Of a stretch of DNA of 64,000 nucleotides, positions 55,949 to 64,000 are shown piece by piece (the first letter of the stretch is position 1; every line of letters starts with the position of its first letter). Source of the DNA: Salvator merianae (taxonomy: Eukaryota > Chordata > Lepidosauria > Squamata > Teiidae); contig QVOM02000074.1 of NCBI GenBank assembly GCA_003586115.2, forward strand, positions 423,160 to 487,159, read 5' to 3'. A program made the position numbers and the translations under genes. The notes beneath the pieces are model-generated. The model worked only from the letters and a program-made list of their open reading frames with translations, ran no database searches and was not told where the DNA came from.

Positions 55949-56750
55949 GGGATAGTGTTAGCCTAGGATTAGGCTTAAAGTTACAGTTAGGGCTACGATT
56001 AGTTTAGCATTAGTGTTAGTGTTTGGTTTAGCCTAGCTTTAGAGTTGGGGTTAGAGTTTGCCTAGCACTAAGCTTAGGGTTAAGCATTGGAATAGAGGTA
56101 ATGTTAAGTTTAGGTTTAGAGTTACTCTAGCATTATGGTTACAGTTAGTGTAAGGATTAGGATCAGGTTTTGGCTAGGCCTAAAGGTTAGCGTTAGTTTT
56201 GATTTAATTTTAAGAGTAGTGTAAATGTTAGGTTGAAGTTTAGAATTAGGTTTAAGGTTATGGTTATGGTTAGAGCTAGGTTTGGGTTTAGGGTTAACCT
56301 AGTTTAGGGTTAATGTTGGGGTAGGGGTAGGGATAGAGATAGGGATAGCCTAGCATTAGGGTTAGGGTAATATTTAGTGTTTGGTTTGGGTTAGAGTTAT
56401 CCTAGAATTATGGTTAGGGTTAGGGTTAGGCTTTGGGACAGAGTTAGGGTTATATTACATTATGGTTATTGTTAGGGTTAGGGTTAGCATTAGGGTTGGT
56501 GTTATGATTGTAGTTAGGATTAGCCTAGCATTAGGGTTAGGATTAGGTACAGGATTAGGATTAGTGTTACCCATAGTTAGATTTAGGCTGAGGTTTAGGC
56601 TTGTGTTAGGTTTAAGTTTAGAGTTAGGGTTCCGGTTCTGATTGTGGTTATCCTAGAGCTATTCTTAGAGTTAGGGTTAAGATTAGGTTTAAGGTTACGT
56701 TTAGGGTTAGGTTTAGGTTTAGGGCTAAAATTAGTGTTAGATTAGGGTTT
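55949..56750 (+). repeat. Degenerate telomere-like array, TTAGGG sense
   Basis: It is rich in TTAGCCTAGCATTAGG and TTGCCTAGCACTAAGCTTAG words. It ends at a CR1 3' terminus. Confidence 0.9.
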
Positions 56751-58054
56751 GAATCATAGAATCATAGAATCATAGAGTTGGAAGGGACCTCTAGGGTCAT
56801 CGAGTCCAACCCCCTGCTCAATGCAGGATTCACTAAAGCATCCCAGACAGATAACTGTCCAGCCTCTCCTTGAAGTCCTCCAGCGAAGGAGAGCCCACCA
56901 CCTCCTGTGGCAACCTGTTCCACTGACTGATTGCCCTTACGGTCAGGAAGTTTTTCCTAATATCTAGCCTGCATCTACTCCCTTGAAGTTTCATCCCATT
57001 GTTTCTAGTCCTTCCTTCTTGCGCAACTGAGAATAGGGCCAATCCTTCTGCACTGTGACAGCCCTTCAGATACTTGAAAACAGCTATCATGTCTCCTCTC
57101 AGTCTTCTCTTCTGCAGGCTAAACATTCCTAGTTCCTTTAACCGTTCCTCGTAGGACAGGGTTTGCAGACCACTCACCATTTTGGTCGCCCTTCTCTGAA
57201 CTTGTTCCAGTTTGTAAATGTCTTTTTTAAACTGGGGTGCCCAGAACTGGACACAATACTCCAGATGAGGTCTGACCAAGGAAGAGTAAAGTGGGACAAT
57301 TACTTCTTGTGATCTAGACTCTATACTCTTCTTGATACAGCCCAGGATGGTATTTGCTTTTTTTGCAGCTGCAGCACACTGTTGACTCATGTTTAATCTA
57401 TGATCTACTAGTACACCCAGATCCTTTTCACATGTGCTGCTGCTCAGTGAGATTCCCCCCATTCTGTATTGGATATTGTCATTTTTCTTACCCAGATGTA
57501 AAACTTTGCATTTCTCCCTGTTAAATGTCATTCTGTTAGTTTCAGCCCACTGTTCAAGCTTGGCCAAATCCTTTTGAATCCTCTCCTTCTCCTCCCTAGT
57601 GTTAGCAACCCCTCCTAGCTTTGTGTCATCTGCAAATTTGATCAGCGTCCCCTCGACACCTTCATCCAGATCGTTTATAAAAATGTTGAACAGCAATGGG
57701 CCCAAGACAGAGCCTTGCGGTACCCCACTCGAGACAGTCTTCCAATCGGATGTGAAGCCATATGTGAAGCCATTTATGACCACTCTTTGAATACGATCAC
57801 TAAGCCAGTTATGAATTGTCCTGTCAATCCCATATTTGATCATTTTTTCAATAAGTGTAGTATGAGACACCTTGTCAAATGCTTTGCTAAAGTCAAGATA
57901 TACTATGTCCATGGCATTTCCTTGATCAATCCATCCAGTAATTTTGTCGTAAAAGGAAATGAGATTAGTCTGGCATGACTTGCTTGTTACAAATCCATGC
58001 TTCTGGTTAATTACTGTATTCCCATCCAAGTGCTCACATATATGCTATTTAATA
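56751..58054 (-). mobile_element. CR1 LINE 3' half, head-to-head with the next CR1
   Basis: The terminal repeat and 3' UTR begin at 56,751, followed on the minus strand by an open RT and C-terminal frame. The 5' boundary is at 58,054, inside the sequence TATTAAATAGCATATATGTG, directly abutting a plus-strand CR1. It is one of the best preserved copies in the window. Confidence 0.92.
56833..58029 (-). pseudogene. CR1 RT palm, thumb and C-terminus (398 codons, uninterrupted)
   Basis: This is the longest uninterrupted protein frame in the window. Blocks are INQKHGFVTSKSCQTNL (7-23), IVYLDFSKAFD (42-52, first catalytic Asp), SSGVPQGSVLGPLLFNIFIN (100-119) and LIKFADDTKLGG (129-140, catalytic Asp pair). 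Thumb [20 protein letters not shown] and C-terminal HLEYCVQFWAPQFKKD through YLSGML follow. All RT catalytic residues are present, but fingers, endonuclease and ORF1 are missing. Compared with the copy at 59.4 kb it has four extra residues after NGFT (YGFT), a 12-bp tandem duplication. Confidence 0.92.
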
Positions 58055-58059
58055 AAATA

Positions 58060-58734
58060 TATACCACCACAGAGATTAATCTTTCAGATAATGGAAGCCC
58101 TGTAGAAACCATTTGGGTGAAAATACAAGGAGAGAGCAACACAAAGGATACTTTTGTAGGAGTTTATTATAGACCCCCTGGATAAACAGAATATATGGAT
58201 GAACTATTTATATATCAGATGGCCAAGCTCTCGGGGAAACACGACCTAGTCATTATGGGAGATTTTAACTATCCGGACATTTGTTGGGAATCTCTCTCTA
58301 GCAAAAGTCATGGGTCCAATAAATTCTTATCCTCTCTGGCAGATAACTTCATTTTCCAAAGGATGGAGGAAAAAACAAGGGGGTCTGCTATCTTGTCCCT
58401 AATTCTTACCAATAGGGACAAAATGGTTGAGGAAGTAAGGGTGTTTGGAACTCTGGGATGCAGTGACCATGCTATCATTGAATTTTGGATAACAAAAGGA
58501 GGAAGATCTGAGAGGACTCAGACTTCAAGGTTAGATTTCAGAAGAGCAGATTTTGATGGACTCAGAAGGAGGGTAGGAAGGATCCATTGGCTGGATGTCT
58601 TAAAGGACAAAAATGTCCAGGAAAGATGGGAAATTTTGAGAAAGGAGACTCTAAAAGCACAATCTTTAACAATTCCTAAAAACAGAAAGAATGGCAAGAC
58701 ACCATCTGAAGAGATCAGTGTGGATGAACCCTGA
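58060..58734 (+). pseudogene. CR1 AP endonuclease, C-terminal two thirds
   Basis: The first part reads PVETIWVKIQGESN and DTFVGVYYRPPG before a stop. The 58,195-58,734 frame continues with DLVIMGDFNYPDICW (metal-binding GDFNYP), ILSLILTN and GTLGCSDHAIIEFWI (catalytic SDH), then the SRLDFRRADFDGLRRRVGRI linker. All three C-terminal endonuclease motifs are intact, but the N-terminus is missing and one stop splits the domain. Confidence 0.88.
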
Positions 58735-59444
58735 ACTTAGTAAGCTGCTAAAAAGAAAAAAAAAAAATGTTTAAAAAGTTGAAGGAGTGGGACATATCAA
58801 AAGAAGAAAATAATGCAATCTGCAGGAACTGCAGGATATGTGTCAGAAAGGCTAAAGCTAAAAATGAATTGAGGATTACAAGAAAGGCCAAAAACAATAA
58901 AAAAGGGTTTTGCAGGTATGTCAGAAGCAAAAGAAAAGTCAATGAAGCTATAGGACCTTTACAGGAGGAGAAGGGTGATTTGGTCAAAAATGACATTGAG
59001 AAGGCAGAACTTCTGAACTTCTGTATCTGTTTTCTCTCAGAAAGGAAAGGAAACATCAGTTGGCCTTCACTGTGCTGTTGAGGGAATAAAAGAATCAAGG
59101 GTCTGTATGGACAAGGTGAAGGTGAGGGAACACTTAGCTAACTTAAATGAATTCAAGTCTCCAGGCCCAGATGAATTACATCCTAGGGTGCTGAAGGAAT
59201 TAGCACATATAATTGCTGAACCACTCTCTGTGATATTTTAGAACTCAAGGAGAACAGGAGAAGTCCCAGAAGATTGGAGAAGGGTGAATGTTGTCCCTAT
59301 CTTTAAAAAAGGGAAGAAGGCTGACCCAGGTAACTACAGGCCTGTGAGCCTGACTTCAATACCAGGCAAGATCCTTGAACAAATTATTAAATAGCATATA
59401 TGTGAGCACTTGAACAAATTATTAAATAGCATATATGTGAGCAC

Positions 59445-60017
59445 TTGGATGGGAATACAGTAATTAACCAGAACCATGGATTTGTAACAAGCAAGTCATG
59501 CCAGACTAATCTCATTTCCTTTTACGACAAAATTACTGGATGGATTGATCAAGGAAATGCCATGGACATAGTATATCTTGACTTTAGCAAAGCATTTGAC
59601 AAGGTGTCTCATACTATACTTATTGAAAAAATGATCAAATATGGGATTGACAGGACAATTCATAACTGGCTTAGTGATCGTATTCAAAGAGTGGTCATAA
59701 ATGGCTTCACATCCAATTGGAAGACTGTCTCGAGTGGGGCCCGGCAACGTTCTGTCTTGGGCACGGTGTTGTTCAACATTTCTATAAATGATCTGGATGA
59801 AGGAGTTGAGGGAACGCTGATCAAATTTACAGATGACACAAAGCTAGGAGGGGTTGCTAACACTAGGAAGGAGAAGGAGAGGACTCAAAATGATTTGGAC
59901 AAGCTTGAACAGTGGGCTGAAGCTAACAGAATGACATTTAACAGGGAGAAATGCAAAGTTTTACATCTGGGTAAGAAAAATTACAATTCCAATACAGAAT
60001 GGGAGGAATCTCGCTGA
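59445..60017 (+). pseudogene. CR1 RT palm fragment (190 codons)
   Basis: It repeats the blocks of the minus-strand partner: INQNHGFVTSKSCQTNL and IVYLDFSKAFD. The palm turn is degraded to SSGARQRSVLGTVLFNISIN (family SGVPQGSVLGPLLFNIFIN) and the active site to FTDDTKLGG (family FADD). A frameshift near 59,995 ends the frame; the C-terminal part resumes at 60,307-60,633 (LGMFCLQKRRRKGDTI, KLDIRKNF). It is clearly more decayed than its partner. Confidence 0.88.
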
Positions 60018-60709
60018 ACAGCAACACATGTGAAAAGAATCTGGGTGTACAGAGATTAAACATGATCACAGATTAAACATGAGTCAACAGTGTTGCAGCT
60101 GCAAAAAAGGCAGACAACATCCTGGGGTGTATCAAGAGGAGCATAGAGTCTAGATCACAAGAAGTAATTATCCCTCTTTACTCTACCTTGGTCAGACCTC
60201 ATCTGGAGTATTTTGTGCAGTTCTGGGCACCCTAGTTTAAAAAAGACATTGACAAACTGGAGCAAGTTCAGAGAAGGGTGACCAAAATGGTGAGCGGTCT
60301 CAAACCATGTCCTACGAGGAATGGTTAAAGGATCTAGGAATGTTTTGCCTGCAGAAGAGAAGACGGAAAGGAGACACGATAGCTGTTTTTGAGTATCTGA
60401 AGGGCTGTCACAGTGCAGAAGAATTGGCCCTATTCTCACTTGCACAAGAAGGAAGGACTAGAAACAATGGGATGAAACTTCAAGGGAGTAGATACAAGCT
60501 AGATATTAGAAAAAACTTCAATAAGGGCAATCAGTCATTGGAACAGGTTACCACAGGAGGTGGTGGACTTTCCTTCACTGGAGGTCTTCAAGGAGAGAAG
60601 CTGGACGGATATCTGTCTGGGATGGTTTGGTGAATCCTGCAGTGAGCAGGGGGGTGGACTCGATGACCCTGGAGGTCCCTTCCAAGTCTATGATTCTATG
60701 ATTCTATGA

Positions 60710-61059
60710 ACACAGGAACAAAGAAATTTGTTGAATTGACAAATAACAGAGGAAGAAATTAGAGAACTTAAAAAGATGAAAGTGTCCAAATCTCAGGTAT
60801 CCACCTTTATTTTACAAAGCATTTCAGAAAGCTTTAAAACATAACTCCTAAGCCTGCCTAACTGTAATGAAAGTAGAAGAAATTCCAGTGTCATGCAAGG
60901 AAGCAATGATAGTTCCAATTTTAAAACCTAACAACCTCCAGAATACCCCAGATCATATAGACAGGCATCTTGGACAATTGATTGAACACATTTAATAAAA
61001 ACATAATTAATCCAAATCAGTCTGGATCAAGGATCAAATAAAGACATTATTACACCTTA
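60710..61059 (+). pseudogene. L1 linker/RT-entry fragment
   Basis: The plus strand reads QITEEEIRELKKMKVSKSQ, the L1 ORF2 block before the RT fingers, followed by decayed sequence. The telomere-like array begins at about 61,060. Confidence 0.6.
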
Positions 61060-61550
61060 ACAAAAACTCTAACCCATAAATCTAAATCATAACCTTAAAT
61101 CTAACAACTTCAAGCCTAACCACAGCAAAACCCTAACCCTATCCCCAATTCTAACCCTAACAGTAATCATAAATCTAGCCTTAGGCTAACCCTACCCCTA
61201 AAATTAGGCCATTCCCCCAAATAACTCTAACCATAACCATAACTCTAACCCTAATCCATAATGCTTTTCTAACCATAACCATAAACCTTAACCCAACCAT
61301 AACCATAACCATAATGATAAAGTCACCTCTAATACTAAGATAATCTTAACCCTAACCTTAATCCTAACCCCAATCCTAATCCTGACTAACCCTTACCCTA
61401 GAGTAAACTGTACAGCTAGGGTAACTTTACCAATAATTCTAATTCTAATCCTAAACCTAATAACTCCAACCTTAACCTTTAACCAAAACACTAACCGTAA
61501 CTCTGAAACTAACCCTAAGTCTAATGACAACTATAACATTAGGCTAATTC
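61060..61550 (-). repeat. Degenerate telomere-like array, CCCTAA sense
   Basis: Words such as AACCCTAACC, AACCATAACC and AATCCTAACCCC recur. It is opposite in sense to the array ending at 56,750. Confidence 0.9.
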
Positions 61551-62805
61551 TTTTCCAGAATTTATATGATCTTGCTATCAATGATATTAGCCAACCAGTT
61601 GATCACAGTAGATATAATGCTGAAATTTTTTGCTGACCATAATCTGGTAAAAGTTGTATGTGGTTAATAAAACCAAAGAAGGTATACAGATGGAAATTTA
61701 GTGAATTGATGTTACTGAATGAAGAAATTGTGACACAATGTAAAAGGAAAATGAGATAATTTTTTGAGGACAATTTAAACAAGAGTACAGATTTGGATGA
61801 GGTATGAGATGCGAGTAAAGCCTTTATGAGAGGATATTTAATTCAATATAATTCACAATTGAAAAAGAAGAAACAGGAGAAGATATATATGTTAATGCAA
61901 AAAATTGAAAAGAAGGAACAGGAATTAAAAAACAATCCTATACAGCACCCCATACTAAAACAGCTGAAAATACTACAAAAGGAACTATCAACAATGATGG
62001 TAAATAAAATGGAATATAAATTAAAATTTATAAAACAAAGGAATTTTGAATCTGTGAATAAATTGGGAATGTGGCTGGTATATAAATTAAGAAAAGGGGG
62101 AAAAGACAATAACAAAGATTGAGAAAGGGGAAAAGGAGGTGATGGACTTACAAAAGATACAATTTTTTCCCAGTATTATATGAACTTGTATACCAGACCC
62201 AAGCTGAGAGAAGAAGATATAGAATAATTTTTAAATGGATATCAATTACTGAAAATAAAACAACAAAGACAGATTTTAAATGGGCTTGTAACACCAATTG
62301 AATTTAAAAAGATGAAGTTAGATAAAGCATCAAGACTAGATAGATCAATAGTGTTATACATGTTTCCAGGATAAATTAGTTTCCCTTGCAGCAGATGATG
62401 AATAAAACACTACTTAATGGGTGATTACCAAAGTGTTGGGGGAAAGCATATATATTTTTGATGTCAAAAGGACAAGACTTAACAATACCTAAGTATTACA
62501 GGTAAATTTCTTTGTTGAATAATGACTATAAGATAGTTACAATGATTATGGCAGAAAGATGTTTTTATAATCCTGCAGGATTATATTCATGAAAACCAAT
62601 CTGGATTGTTATCTAAAAGGCAGATGAAAGATAATATGTGGACAGTGTTGGATGTAATAGAATATCTGGAATGTCATAATAAAAACAAGCAGCTTTAATA
62701 TTTATAGATGCTGAAAAAGCGTTTGATAGTTTGAACTGGGAATTTATGTTGAAGAATTCTGAAGTAGATTTGGGGAAAAACTTTACTGTATCTCTCACAC
62801 AAACC
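61551..62805 (+). mobile_element. L1 ORF2 linker and RT-finger fragment
   Basis: The 61,826-62,122 frame is a lysine-rich coiled linker (QKIEKKEQELKNNP, LKQLKILQKELSTMM) matching L1 ORF2 between endonuclease and RT. Later blocks read TPIEFKKMKLDKASRLD, GLLSKRQMKDNMWTVLDVIE and a YIDAEKAFDSLNWEFM-equivalent near 62,700 with a stop. The fragment ends abruptly at ~62,805 in CCCTAA-type sequence and has no 3' UTR, so it is internal. Confidence 0.78.
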
Positions 62806-64000
62806 CATACACTAACAACCCTACTGTTATGTTAACCCTATCCTTAAACCTAAATGTAACACAACCCTAACCTTAACTATAATGCTAACCCTAATTTTAA
62901 ACATGACCCTAAGCCTTACCTTAACCCTGAAACTAGCCTGGTTTCTGACTCTGACCCTAATCCTAATGCTAAACAAACAGTATCACTAATTCTAACCTGA
63001 GCCTGAACCCTAAACCTAACTCTAACCCTGACCCTAATTACAACCTTAACCCTAAACACAATCCTAACACAACCCTAATCTTAAACATAACTCTAAGCAT
63101 TACCTTAATCCTGAAACTAACCTGGATTTTAACCCTAACCCTAATGCTAAGCTAACATTAACAGTAATTCTAACCCAAATGCAAACCCTAAACCTCATTC
63201 TAGCCCTAGCCCTAATTGTAATATTAACCCCAAACAGTAACCCTAATCTTAAGCATAACCCTATGTCTTACCCTAACCCTCCAACTAACCCTGATCCTGA
63301 CCTTAACCCTGAAACTAACTCTAACCTGAACATTATATTAATCTTAACTCGAAACCTAACTCTAATCCAAACCTAAGCCTAACCCTAAACCTAACTGTAA
63401 CTAGAACCCTAACCCTAACAGCAAACCTAATCCTAACCCTAACACAACCTTAACCTTAACACTAACTGTAACCTTAACTGTTACACTCTCATCGATATCC
63501 TAAACCTACCACTAGGGTAAACCCTAACCCTAGTCCTATCTCTAACCCTAAGCTTAACCCTAACCTTAACACAAAACCTAACTCTAACATTAGAGTAATA
63601 CTAACCCTTATCCTAATCCTATCACAAGGGTAAATATAACCCTAAACCCAAGCTTAACCCTAACACAAAGCAGAACCTTAACACTAACACTAGTCAAATC
63701 AAAAAATTAACCCTAACCCGACCTCTAACACTAATGTTAATCTAAACATAACCCTAGGATAAATAAACCCTAGCCCTGATGTTATGCTAACCCCACTCCT
63801 AACCAGAACTCTAATCCTAACCTTAACCCTAAACCTTAACCCTAACCCTAACTGTAACCATAACCCTGAAACTATCCCTATCCCTAAACATAACAGTAAC
63901 CCTAACCTTGACCCCTAAACACAACACAGCCCCTACCCCTAATCCAAACCTTAAGCCTAAACCTAGGGAAACACTAATATAAACATAACCTTCATATTAT
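62806..64000 (-). repeat. Degenerate telomere-like array, CCCTAA sense, to the right edge
   Basis: Uninterrupted CCCTAA-related words run to the end of the window, with variants CCTTAACC, CCCTGAAACTAACC and CCCAAACC. Short frames here (for example 63,179-63,376) encode only Asn/Leu/Pro repeats and are not genes. Confidence 0.92.

Larger units (their letters stand above)
58055..60709 (+). mobile_element. CR1 LINE, endonuclease to 3' end
   Basis: It starts inside the endonuclease, runs through linker and RT, and ends at 60,709 with the canonical GATTCTATGATTCTATGA terminus. It is interrupted only by small lesions and a 35-bp tandem duplication (59,375-59,444). It abuts the minus-strand CR1 head to head at 58,054/58,055. 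Confidence 0.92.

Noticed and set aside
56381..56641. Open frames within the telomere-like arrays (also 47,825-48,007 and 63,179-63,376)
   Set aside because: Hexamer repetition produces low-complexity Leu/Gly/Val or Asn/Pro/Leu peptides with no supporting signal.
62806..64000. A true chromosome end
   Set aside because: The repeats are heavily diverged, contain transposons and change polarity. A functional telomere would be long runs of near-perfect TTAGGG in one sense.
1..64000. CRISPR arrays, bacterial operons, riboswitches or rRNA genes
   Set aside because: The sequence is vertebrate repeat DNA. The only regularly spaced repeats are microsatellites, the 33-bp minisatellite and telomere-like satellite.

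Overview
The window looks like repeat-dense, gene-free vertebrate DNA, most likely from a squamate reptile and possibly a gecko. That assignment is inferred from the mix of CR1, L2, L1, APE-type LINE, Ty3/gypsy, Ty1/copia, hAT-like and tRNA-SINE families; no species could be identified. I found no intact host protein gene. Every recognisable protein segment is a retrotransposon remnant carrying stops, frameshifts or nested insertions. The only host-type RNA gene is a retrotransposed U6 snRNA copy.

Layout. 1-14.9 kb: a minus-strand CR1, a copia-like LTR, a CR1 3' fragment, a minus-strand Ty3/gypsy element split by a near-complete L2 (6.5-10.2 kb), then L1-clade remnants. 14.9-21.6 kb: a plus-strand L2 split by a second, opposite, near-full-length L2 (15,605-18,998) and also by a hAT-like element (20,208-21,075). 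21.6-30.2 kb: an APE-type LINE interrupted by a tRNA-derived SINE, an LTR, L1 remnants and unassigned AT-rich DNA. 31.4-34 kb: a GC-rich transposon with a 33-bp minisatellite and perfect 8-bp target duplications, a dispersed repeat and a 435-bp imperfect palindrome. 34.5-40 kb: a plus-strand CR1 keeping ORF1 (SGNH-esterase-like), endonuclease and RT remnants, then a chromodomain-bearing Ty3/gypsy 3' end and LTR. 40-47.9 kb: L1 remnants (one holding U6), an internally deleted L2 and unassigned sequence.

47.9-64 kb is a large field of degenerate telomere-like repeats related to CCCTAA/TTAGGG. Its strand sense changes near 48.61 kb (CCCTAA to TTAGGG) and again across a retroelement block at 56.75-61.06 kb (TTAGGG to CCCTAA). 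It is interrupted by a 5'-inverted L1 with a 17-bp target duplication, another L1, a CR1 carrying a hAT-like MITE, a copia fragment, two head-to-head CR1s and a third L1.

The elements do not form a pathway; what can be read is the order of insertions. The best leads for something undescribed are the non-autonomous DNA transposon families, the palindrome, the duplicated L2 5' leader, and the long-period structure and polarity switches of the telomere-like field. Percent identities were not computed and all alignments are by eye.
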